Source: Tubulanus polymorphus
Lineage: Eukaryota; Nemertea; Palaeonemertea; Tubulaniformes; Tubulanidae
Assembly (NCBI RefSeq): GCF_964204645.1
Contig: NC_134029.1
Span: forward strand, 6,271,001 to 6,335,000
Direction of reading: 5' to 3'
Length of the DNA: 64,000 nucleotides
Position 1 is the first letter of the stretch; each line of letters starts with the position of its first letter. The notes below the pieces were generated by a model. That model was not told where the DNA came from. It ran no database searches and saw only the letters and a program-made list of their open reading frames with translations. This document shows, piece after piece, positions 27,401 through 39,400 of this stretch. Made by a program: the position numbers and the translations under genes.

Positions 27401-30400
27401 CCGCTGCCGCCGGCGGCAATGCGCCCGTAGTCGAACCGGCACCGATGGCGAACGGCTGCCTCGAACCGCCGCCGAAGGGATTCGATTTCACAAACGCGCA
27501 ACAAGTTCCTACCTTCACAGTGTTCAACAATATCAAAAATACAAGTAAGTGTAGATAATCACTTAATGAAAAAATATTTTCATTAATGTATTACATGTAT
27601 ATTTCAGTTCCGTTGTTTATGTTTATTTCAATTCGTTTATTTCTAAATTAATAACTAAAGACCCACACTGAACCGCTTAGATTGATCTTAAACTTAATTT
27701 TGAATGTACTGTTTTGACTGCCGATCTATCGTCCAGTAAATTCAGCTCGTAAATCATATACATGTATGTAAATTGACATTTTAAGAATTTGTATATCTTT
27801 TCTATGTTGGCTGTATTTGTTTTAGGTTCTGCAGGTTAACTACTGACCTGGAAAACCTGAAACATCTAGAAAAAATCAGGGAAAACTCAGGGATTTTGAC
27901 AAATTTTACCAAAAACCTGGGCCCGGTTTCATAGACTGACTATCAAAGTTTTCCCTAGGGGTAAATCCTCAATCTGCCACCATAGTATCAAAGAGAAACC
28001 ATGGTTATAACTGACATATTTCAAAATGTTCCCAGGGAATATTTTGCTTCCACATCTATGAAACCCAGCCCTGGAAAACTTTAGACAATGCTACTGACCA
28101 CATGAATGAATTGTAACATTTTTAACCTGGAAATATTTCTGATTCACTGGGGGAATTTTGTGTAATCACATGATGAGGTAAATAGAAATGAGGCAGAAAG
28201 TGGCCACCCTGTTCTGTTTCTCGAAAAACATAAAATCCGAATTTTCGAATCAATTTCATCTAGGATCTGATTTTAACTCATTTCACTTACGCACATGCAA
28301 ATAATCCAATTTCAAAATGAATTTGAAATTCATCTACATTATCAAGTGTGGTTTAGCATTTGCGTTTTTCTGTAAAACGATATCTCTACATTTTACGAAT
28401 GAAATAAACATCGACCGATCAATGTATTAGAAATGAAAACTGTTGCAGATACTGCCGCATTTCCTCGGCCGGTCGTTTTCGGCCATTTAGATCGTCCCCC
28501 GGCGCCGACGCCGATGCGTGCAAGTGAGTGATTCGTTATTTGTGAATCCGTCGTCGTCGTCGTGGTTGTCTTGCATACGTCGTAGTTTAGATCAAATTTC
28601 ACACCCGTTTTCTAGCACAGATTTGTGAAGTTTTTTAAACATGAAAATCCGATTTATTGATACGTGAAAGTTTGTATTCCGGCGCTGTTTTCCTCGGCCA
28701 CATTTATGTCGATACGCTTTGATTGAAACTCTTCTAACCCTTTAAAGTCCTGGACCCGGTTCCACAGGAGTTAGAGTTAACTCCGAGTTAAAATTAGTTC
28801 ATTTTCAATAATGAGTTAACTCAAGAGTTAAATCTTTACTCAGAAGTGTGGAACTGGGCCCTGATTACATTATTTTATGTCATTTGATTTTAATCGAATT
28901 GCTTTAGACAGTTTTTGAATGTTAGTTTACGATGTCTCAATTTACTTGAATTACATTTTACGTCATTTGATTATTCTCAGTATATCTTCTTGTCTCGTTT
29001 TAAGTCTAGGTTGTTTTTATTCCTTATTATGATTAGTGTAGCCTTTTCATCTTTTACCCGCGGAGTAAAAAGTATTCGTATTTTTTTGTTTGAACAGTTG
29101 ATGAAAAGAAAGGGCTACGAGTTGCCACCAAAGGACCAATGCATGTACCAAAACCAACTGATGAAAACCATAAACGCATTGATGATAGCCACTTATATAC
29201 AGGTATATACTCCTATAGCCATCTTACCCGTGTCTCATTTTTGCCGGATTATTTGAAGTTTTTCATTCTCTTCATGATAGAGTATGGTTCTCCGCCCAAG
29301 GCCGGAGTTAGCGGCAAACCCCCTCCTGGATCGCCAGTCCATCGCGGGGTTTCCAAACTGAGTCCGAAACAACGCGCCGAGAAACCGCAACCTCTGGCGG
29401 TCCCTCCGTCTGCTCCTCCACCATCAGAATTATCGGAGAAAGACAAGGAAATTCCACCGGAACTGCAAGGTGTCTCGGTGAAAGATCTCGTGAAAGCCTT
29501 AGGTGAGATATTAACTAATTCATTTCATTCATTTCAACGGAAAGTTACCAGCGACTAGCTGCTGATTTTAGAATGATCTGGCAACAGGTTTTTGAGACTC
29601 TGATTGCGGTTGAGGGAGAGCTTTCATTTACCACTTCCTTATACACCACCGAACTTACCAGAAATGAAGCTATATCAGCCATATTGAACATCCTCACATA
29701 CGAAATGTGTTTTGTAGAAGGCCGTTAGACTTAAGCTTTTTGTAATGATGTATATATATCGTTAGAATTGCACTATAATACACCTTAAGGTGAAATGATG
29801 AATAAGTATTGTTTCGTTGTTGTGTTCTATGCGAAGTTTTGATATAGAAATACATGAAAACGCAGGCATACGTGCATAGTACGCGTAGAATAGGACTTTC
29901 CGTGGCACTGTCGCGTTGCCAAACTTTTATTTCGATTGGTACAAACTTTTGTTCACACGGTTACAAATAAAATAACTAACATGGCATATTTTTTCCATTC
30001 CTCTTGAAGGACTATTCAAGTGTGGATGTGAGTTGCAATTACGTTTTATTATTTGGCTGGAAAATTATGTGCTGCCTCGTTTTTACTGCCGCCCTCAATT
30101 CAGTTGCTACTCATATTCTTTTCATATTTCGGTTTTTACGGCTCCTTATTTGCTTAAAATGAATATTTACGTATTCATTTTTCGATTGGGTACGCAAAAA
30201 AATGGTCAAAATGAGTTATTCAGATTGTACTCGCACTTTCTCATTTCATTCAAGGAAATTTTCTAGAAATCTATGTCATGACACATGATTGTAAAACGAA
30301 TAGTTTCAAAGCCAGCGAACTGAAATTGATAAAACGTGTTTCTATTCTAAAATCGGCAAAATAGTTCGATGATTCAAATAGGAATCTATTGAAAATAATA

Positions 30401-33400
30401 TACACGCTACAAAGAATTGTGATAATGATTATTTGAAGCTATGGGATTTTTTGCATGGATTGTTGCTTATGAATTGCTTTGTGTCACGTTTTCATTTCTT
30501 CGGTTTTTAAGTTGTGTTGATTTTTTTCATACCATGCCCCGGTCGGTGATTATTGCAGGCAAAGCGCGCCCGGAGAAAACTCCGACGAGCAGTCCACCGT
30601 CGCCACAACCATCTCATCGGCAACAACAACAACAACTACCGGCGCCACCTCCTTCGCGTAGTCCGGAGAAAACACACCACAAACCGTGGGAGCGTTTTCT
30701 TTCCCCGGAGCGAAAAGCTGCTACTCAGCAGCAGGTTAAACCTCGTCATCCCTCCGAGTTACGAGGGCTGTCCGTGCGCGATTTAATTAAAGTGATAGGT
30801 AAGATATAGGATTCACCTGTGCATGCTGCTGCTGCTGCTACTATAGCTATGTCGTCGTCGTCGTCGTGTTTTTTTGTTTTGTTTTTGTGTCGTGTAAAGC
30901 AGCTATCTTTCATTATGTATGTTGTCGTGTTTCGTTTCGATTATATTTTATCGAATGTTGTTCGTGTAGATATAGTGAATGCCTTGTGTAGTGTATAATA
31001 GTTGATCCTACGTAAGCCGAAGATATTTTGGTAGATTGCTTTTCCACGGGTTATGTTTCACAAAACCCATGAAGTTTTTTCAGCTCAATTCGGTCGATTT
31101 GTTAAAAGAAGTTTTTAACGGAAGGTTAAATTTTGTGAAACTGGTCCCTTGGCGTATGTTGTTCTCCTGAATTTTGGCTCAATCGGTTCTTGGCTGGGTT
31201 TTCTATTCTTAGCCGGGTTTTCTACACTTAGATATGTCCTTCCATTAGCAGATCTTCTCTTTTTTCACTATATTTCATATTAACGTCATAAGTTTCTCGA
31301 AAATTTTTTTTTATCTTTGCGTGTTTGTGTCATGTGTCATATCATTAACGAAAGTCCTCTGAGGTACTGTATTATTGCGCAAGAAATAGGAACATTTATA
31401 TATACGTAGTTATGAATTACCATTTAGTAAGGTACAATTTAACTGGTATGTTCACCTGATGAAAGGGAATTTTCTGCAGGTCGCATGTGTTTATGTAACG
31501 TTGTCGACTCTCAGGGAAGATTGATGCCTCTATAAATCCCCTACCAGATCAGGAAGTGATATCGATTAGGGGCTTACCGGAGATCGCTGTATCTTTTCTG
31601 GGAAGGTCTACGTAAACACTAACCGGATTAATCACAAGTTTGTAGCAGCCGATTATCGCGCAAAGCGTTATCATGTTTACGAAGCTTATTTCATAACGGG
31701 TTGATTTGAAGTAAAGATTTCAACCTGATGATGGATTCTGTCGTGACAAAATGAAACCCTGCCATCATTGCCGCCAGGGCTTATTATGATATGATAATAA
31801 GCCAATTTAAAATCTAATTTTGAGCTAATATACATCTAATTCAGGGTGGCCACTGACCTGCAAAGCCTGGAAAATCAGAAAAATCTAGAAAAAAATTCAC
31901 GGAAAACTCTTGGATATGTTTTTGACCATATGTTTCTTTATCACTTTGTGACCTTTCATAAGAAATGAATGAATTGTAACATTTTAAAGAAGAAATTCTC
32001 GAATTCACTCAGGGAATTTTCTGCTATAACATAGAAAACTGGGGGAATTTGTAAATAGGCGGAGAGTGGCTACCCTGTAATCGGGTATGCAAGCTTTTGC
32101 GCGAATAGCTGCACATGCAGTTCACTATGGCACGGGTTCGTATTGGACAGTCTTACGATGTCATCAGTTTCAAATCCTTGCTCGGTTGAATGAACCAAAT
32201 ACAAATGATTCCCCCGAACCCGCAACTATGTGAAATCAATACTAGTCCGTATGATTAAAGCATGCGTCTAGTCGTTTAGTTTGATGTGAAGTTATTTTTG
32301 TTTATCGTATACAGGTGAAAGTAGAGCGAATGGAAACGGAGTGACTCCACCTCGCACTCCTCCCGGCACGCCAAAGAAAACATCTTCACGCAGTTCTAGT
32401 CCCATGCCTGCTGCAGGTTATTACTAACTTTTCTAAACGTATATTTCATCATATCATCGCCGTGGCTAATTGATGTGCGCTCTTCATCGTTCGAATTCTA
32501 GTCTCGAAGAAAATTCAAATTGTACTCTTCTATTCTTCGATCGAAATTTTAATCTGTGACTGAACTGTTTGCTAGCATGTATAACCATTCCTAATCTGAG
32601 AAAAATATTCGATGCATGCAAAATATTGTGCATGGTCTGTTCAGTTTCTATCATTATCGTATTGGACAAGTATTAATTATTGCATGGTAGATCTCAATAA
32701 ATTCCCCATGAAAAATTCATTGAAATTCATTTTTTCACGAGAAATAATCTGGATTCATCTGAAATTTTGTTCTCATTTTTTTAGGGTCTACGAGAAAAGA
32801 AAGCAAAGTCTCTAGTCCATTACCTTCTACCTCACCACGGAAGGAGCCTCTTCATCTGACCGATTCTTGTAAAGCGGCGGCCGGTAGTTTTTACACGCCC
32901 CCGCAGACACCTCCCATGCCGCGAGCTTCTCCACCAGCCAGTTCGCGGTATAGTTCACCATCGCGCAGTGCTAGCAGTGGTGCTAACAGTCCTCAAAGGA
33001 GTGGCAGTCCTTTAGGTCCTCGCCCCGTGGGGCTGGCCGCGTCGAAAGTCGCTGTGCCGGTGGCTACTCAAACCAGTCAAGAAGCAATCAAAAGTCATTT
33101 CAGTATCGGTGCCTCGCCACCTAAAGATGATTCAACTATAAGGTTAGTGCGCTTTCTGTAACCAACGAATCATTCCCATCAAATGGAAATTGATTGAAAT
33201 TGAAAAGCTATTTAACATCCAACAAATTCAATTAATACATATCTGATCCATATTCAGAGCTGCCAACTGTTCCTAATTTTTAGTACCCTGGTATTTGTTA
33301 TCATTCTATAACACGAAATACTGGTTTGATTTGATTGATGCATACTGAAATATGAAAGATGTTACTGAGGGTCTTACTGTTGATAACTGATTGATTTGAA

Positions 33401-36400
33401 CATTTTCTCTCATATTTCAATGAGATGTTTCTGAAAAAAGTTAAATTTGTCACTGATAGCACTTTTCAGTCCTGCATATTGACATGAATGTTGCCCATGC
33501 GCACCTTAACTAAAACAGAGATTTCAAAAACAATTTCAGATTGTCACCGAAGGCGGGTAGAAAAGAGAGAAGTCGCCAGTTGCGTTCAAAAAGGGAACGA
33601 GCAGCTTCGCCGGTATCGAAAGAAAAACCGAGTTCTAGTCATTCGAGCAGATCGAGCACGCTGGAACGTAAAGATAAAGTGGTCGTCGTGAAGGAGGCTC
33701 TGTCTCCGTCTGTCGCTGAGTGTTTGCGCGCCGTTTTCGCCGCGTTCCTTTGGCACGAAGGTATCGTTCACGACGCCATGGCGTGCGCGTCATTCCTGAA
33801 GTTTCACCCGAATCTGACGAAAGAGCTGAAAGACAAACAAAAAACGCCGAAAAGCACGCCGTCGAAAGAACAGCCGCCTAAATCCAACCGACATTCGGTC
33901 GAAGTTACGATGGTCGACGGTGCGAGCGGTGGCGATCCGGAACCTTCGGTGTCCGGCGCGGTGAATCGTAATTTCAATAAGAACCAGTGCATTATCAATT
34001 CGCGGCATGAAATGAAAATGCGCGATCGGCACATATCGGAAGGCGAAGGTTTCACGATGGAAACAAGCGAAACGTTCACCCTCGAGCCGGACGAGGAGTC
34101 CGACTTGCCGCCGACTCTTCAGCACCTCGTGTATTTCTGGGAACAGCTATCGACGGTCACGTTGAAAGTGATCGACCAGAATCTGATCGTGCCGGCACGC
34201 GGCAAGCGGGTCGATCGCAAGGAGAAAGAGAAGGAGAAATGCGACAAGAGCAAAAAGGATAAGAAAGCGACGAAGAAAGACGCGAAGGTCGGCGGAGGTC
34301 GAGGTGGGAATTTATTCGGAGAAGCGGCTGGAGGGGTCGATGGTAGAGGTGATAGGGAATCGGTGTGTGAACTGTGCGGAGGTGTCTTCCCATATCCGGT
34401 CACATATCACATGAGACAGGCGCACCCGGGGTGCGGTCAAAACGCCGGCGGTCAGGGTTATAACAGCGCTGGGCATTTCTGCGGTGGATGGGCCGGCAAT
34501 TGCGGCGACGGCGGTATTGGTGGCAGCAGTTGGTACCTGATTTGCAATCGATGCCGCGAGAAATATCTGAAAGACAAACGCCAAGCGTTGAAAGAGAAGG
34601 CGAAGAAGACGAAGAAGAAATCGCTACCGATTCGACAGCCGAGTATCGTACCACCATTAGAGCCTCATTTGATCATGAAAAGCAACGCGATGTTTCTGAT
34701 GGATTTGGCCAGCGCCGCCGGCTTGACGCTGCCGAATCACGTGCAGCGAAAACAGACCGCCGCCGGCAACCAGTGTCAAGGTCAAATGGACACGAGTCTG
34801 CCAAGCGTGAACGAGGACGTCGCAATGGACCAGAATCCGTTCCCGCCGGTGCCGTTTCTGTATCTGTGCTTGAAAAATTCCCAAGGCGCCGACACGGCGT
34901 TCGCCGAGGAGGTAATTTACGACGAGGAGGGTTTACCGATCGGCAAGGTCGAGTCGCCAGTCGAAGGCTACGCCCCAGCTCGTTTGTGCATGGACACTAA
35001 ACATAGAATCGTGCGTTGCGGCTCAGCCGGTCAGGAACGTAATGGAATATATATGTCTCATATCAGTCCTCAGGTGAATAGATCAATATATAATAAGCAA
35101 AACCCATTTAACAATTTATGATTTAACAATTTCTTCCAACGTTTTTGAAGTTTTATTTCTGTGATGACGAAGTTTAGTCAAATTTGGAAACTATCAGAAA
35201 GAATGGGGTACCGGCAGTGCTACTGTGGCAATCGAGGATTCCACTCATGGCAGGCGAGGATCCGCCAGGTTCGCTAGTAGATAGTTGGTCGTCCACGTTC
35301 GATTTCCTTCTACATTTCAATTAAATCTGAATGAACTTTTCTCTTAAATGAATCAATTATCTATGAAAAATATATCGATATCTGATTAGAAGAATGAAAG
35401 TATTTCATATTCGGTGAGTCCTGTGATAGTAATAACCTCCTGCTCGTGGCGCCATCTAACGGGATAGCTGGTTTTGCGGGCACCCCATTGTTGAATCATC
35501 AACTGTGGGTTTTGCTTATTAACTCTGAATACCGAGACCAACATCAGTTTACCAGTCAAAGATATAGTGTAAAGTGTAAAGAATTCCGATTTAGTCGTAT
35601 TAGTGAATTACACTATCGGTTACAATTTGAATCATAGGAAAAAGCTCGAGCCGAATTGAAGTTTTCAGTTTTCAAAAATTAATTTTCTTGATTGAATTTT
35701 AGGATGAGATGTCATCTAGTCAGCCAGCTACGGCTGGTAAAGTATCACGTAGTGCTCAAGCGAGTCCAGACTCTGACCTCGACACGAATAGACGCACGTT
35801 TTTCCAGCGCAGTATATCGGAGATCGCTTCCGATCACATCGCCGGCGGCAACAGCACGGAGATCGTCACGGTTACGAACAGAGTAGCGGTTCGCAGACGG
35901 AATAACAGCGGAGGGGTTTCTGGTGAGTCAATGTTTATCGGATCATCATCGAATACTGTAGGAGATTTCTTGGGAATTCTCTATTATGTCACTGTGTCCT
36001 CTTAGCACGACACTGCCTGCAGTTCTCAATAGATTTCCCTGAAACAGGGTGGCCACTTGCCTGGAAAACTTAGAAAACTTAGAGAATCCAAAAAATCAGG
36101 GAAAACACAGGGAATTAGACATATTTTCTTAAACGATATTGATCTGTTATTTCGGTCATTGCCCCAAAATGAGTTTTTAAGTGTCGATCGCGAAGCTCGG
36201 ACTAGTTCTTGAATGTATCATGGATAAAAGAATGGCATACTTCCTACTTAAATTTTTAGACGGTGGAATGTCTTTGATCAAACATCCGTCAGCGGCGATG
36301 TCGAAATTGATTAATTCTGTCGAAACTTCGCCGTCGAAGGGAAGCGAGAAATCGTTGAAACGTCCTGTGATGTCATTCATAATGCAACGCCATGACCTCG

Positions 36401-39400
36401 ATAGTTTACAGATCGCGATGAGACAAGCGTTACGCAAGGCAGCATGTAGGATCTATGCATTTCAAGTAGGTTTTGATTCCGTTCTACATAAATGTGTTTT
36501 GCAGAACCTTGAATACTCTTACAAATAGTTGCCTATATCATGTAAAGGATGAGGGTCCAGTTTCATGAAAATGTTTTAAGCTTGAAATGGTTTAGTTTGA
36601 ATTGTTGTCCTCATCGAAAACATTAAGTAACCAAAAGTTTGAGTTCAACTTTTTCATGAACATGGACCCATGGCCAAGTTGCATACCAGTAGTTTGGTCT
36701 TACGTTTGAAAATGACCTTGATTTAGTCTTTAGTTGTTAGATTAGCCATAAAATTAAAATTGTCCTAGACTGGTTTTATACCATAGCTTTGACTAAGCGA
36801 CTTGGCCTCGGTGTTAATTGCGAATATTTACTCTAAATTGTTTTTGAAAAACTGTAGGCTTTGAACTGGTTGTTACGCAGTGTTTCACAAACAACAAGTC
36901 TTCATGATTTATTGTGGTTTTTCGTCTCGTCGTTGCTGTCTCCGCCGTTAGAGGAAGAGGAGGATGATCCGAACGATGAGAAGAAAGTGAAACGAGATCG
37001 TAGGGACCACGAACAGGTTTGTACAGAATAACTCCATCATAACCCCCTAAACTGGTCGACCTTCCTGTCTTGAAGCAATTATCTCATGTAAGAATACGGA
37101 ACTGGATAGATGAGCTCTATGTAGGAACAGTTGCATTACTTATGGGATATGTTTGATATAAGAGGGATCTTGAATTTCTGTTTGATGTTTTAAAGGAGAA
37201 GGATCGCGTTTGTGAACATCCTATGGATGATATAACCATCGCTGGCGATGCTGCTCTACCACTGCTTACAGCATTTCATACATTCCTACAAACTGTCTCC
37301 GACGTCATGATGTATTTACCTGCGAATACTCCCTTACAGGTATGTGTCTGATCGATTATACCAGGGTTTATTGTCTGCTTCTGTTTCTGTTTAATGCGTC
37401 ATTGCATCCAAATGTGGAATATATGCAACGGGAGAGAGAGATGAATAAATGTTAGACGATGGCCTGTGTAGCATAGAGGGTGGTTAGAAAAACCTCTTGA
37501 GTCTGTTGATTGACTAAGTTGTCGCTGAGGTGATTCCAGTCGCCTGTTGAGTGCAGAAACAGATGGGTTCAAATAACCAGGAAAAGTTTTTCGATCTTAT
37601 GTTTATTTACATGGAACTGTCATGATTATGGAATGTTCCCTGAGGGTAATGTTATATTGCCTGTCTATAAAACCTTCGAGGTTGATACAAATAGAATAAT
37701 TTTGTGCGATGAGCATTTTAGAAAATCCTCCAAATTGAATTCAAAGAAAATTGACTTGAATTTATACAATCACACCTTATTTTGTATTTGTCTCGTAGCA
37801 AATGGCTGTTCGATGCTGGTATCTGAAATTCCGACAATCGGATCACTTGTTTCTGCACAAGAGCCACGTTTTCAGTAATATCAGCAAAATATTATCGAAG
37901 TCCGATGAAGAAAACGAAGAACCAATTACAATAACTGACACTGGAGAGGTAAGAAATTATTGAAACATTCAAATCGGAAAAGTTCTGGAAATCTGGTTCA
38001 GACTCAATTCATCATTCTAAAATTAGCCTACATATTATAGGCCTTACTCTGGTACTTCAGCTTCCAGATTCATAAACTGGGTATTGGCTTTTATGGAAGA
38101 GAATGAATTCACAATGATGTCAGTTTACTATGTTTTGATTTTCAGTTGACATCTGTGATTGAAGTACTGAAAGATATAACTCACAGTGCTGATCTCAAAG
38201 CTTCTAGTCGCCAGGCTATGATTAATAGCTTAACAGGTAGAGTCCACTCTCAAATAGCAGCTACCAGTTATTTGAATGCCTTTCCAAGCAGCCATTTTAA
38301 CCGAAAGTGAGAAACAAAACCACTAATATTGATCTTATGAAGGAACAACCGAGATTTCCAATCATTTACTTCAATTCTGTAAATTCTACTGAACACCTAA
38401 CTATATCTGTACATGTGCCTCAATTTTCTGATTTCAAAATAAAAACCTATATTCCTCCCCCCAGGTATTGTGGGTATGTAGGGACAATCCCTATCTTCAG
38501 ATATGAAAATGCATATTTTTGGTACCTACTTGTAAAATCTGTTCACATTCCATTGAAACTCAAGCTGGCTGTTAGCTGATCTGTACTGTAGTCGGTAATG
38601 TATGGCAATTCTATTCTTTGACCTTCAGATAATTCAACTGAGACATTCTGGGAGAGTGGGGACGAAGACCGTAACAAAGCGAAAACCATAACGATAACAT
38701 GCATTCAACAAGCTAATCCATCTATCATCTATGTGCATATCGATAACACCAGAGATTTAGGGGTAAGTTCTGAAAGTGGTAGATCGAGAAGCTGGTAAAT
38801 ACACTTAAGGGGTTAGAAAATATCTATCTGCTTTGTTTGTTTCTAGAACAAGGTATCGGTTGTAATATTCAGCGCTGGTTCGGGGCCAGATGATTTAAAA
38901 CGCGTGAAACAGGTCGACGTACTGTCTCGACATGTCGGCTGGGTTCGCTGTAGTCTACCCGATAATTCGCGAGTCATCAAACTCGAGATGCGAGGACCGG
39001 ATAACAATTTACGATTGCGTCAAATCAAACTACTCGGCGGAATGGAAGGCGAACAACTGATATTGAGTGGCCTGCCGTCATCGTCGGTTATTCAACAGAG
39101 AAACTGTGAATCTGAGACTCTGAAAGTTTTCCGTTTGCTCACTTCGCAAGTAAGTACATTGTATTCTGATTATCTGTACTGGTCGTTGAATCCCATTCAG
39201 GCGCGTTGGAAGCAATTTTTGATTTCCGCCGCCAATTACCGATTTTTGACAGGTTCTAATAATATTGCTGCAGCGAATTTACATCTATTTCGTCTAAAAC
39301 ATAGTATAGAAAGAAAAAAAGGAAACCGTCATTCAATAAATTATTGCTGTGCCTTACGGTTCCAATGCCACTGCTATTTCTCAGCTTTGGTGTCGTTTTC

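Larger units (their letters stand above)
28449..33142 (+). other. mycbp2: MYCBP2 Pro/Ser-rich modular linker (exons 50-55)
   Basis: Residues about 2709-3076, low-complexity and rich in P, S, T and basic residues. Exons 50-54 (75, 105, 222, 240, 102 nt) are each a multiple of three and each begins and ends in phase 1. Exon 52 ends [17 protein letters not shown] and exon 53 [17 protein letters not shown]. Exon 55 contains SP-rich stretches ([19 protein letters not shown]) and closes with [16 protein letters not shown], the conserved entry to the next region. The many SP/TP sites would suit phosphoregulation (inference). Confidence 0.8.
35703..37948 (+). other. mycbp2: MYCBP2 exons 57-61
   Basis: Residues about 3588-3880. 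Reads [66 protein letters not shown], an acidic loop [25 protein letters not shown] and [20 protein letters not shown]. The FQRS.S and IAMRQALRK helices are conserved across MYCBP2 orthologues. The intron after exon 57 carries a partial hAT-like MITE (36045-36170), and the intron after exon 58 two adjacent foldback elements. Confidence 0.85.

Noticed and set aside
34119-34884. Several long frames on the minus strand and in the other plus frames across MYCBP2 exon 56
   Set aside because: Shadows of a 1.5-kb GC-rich coding exon whose conserved domain is on the plus strand.
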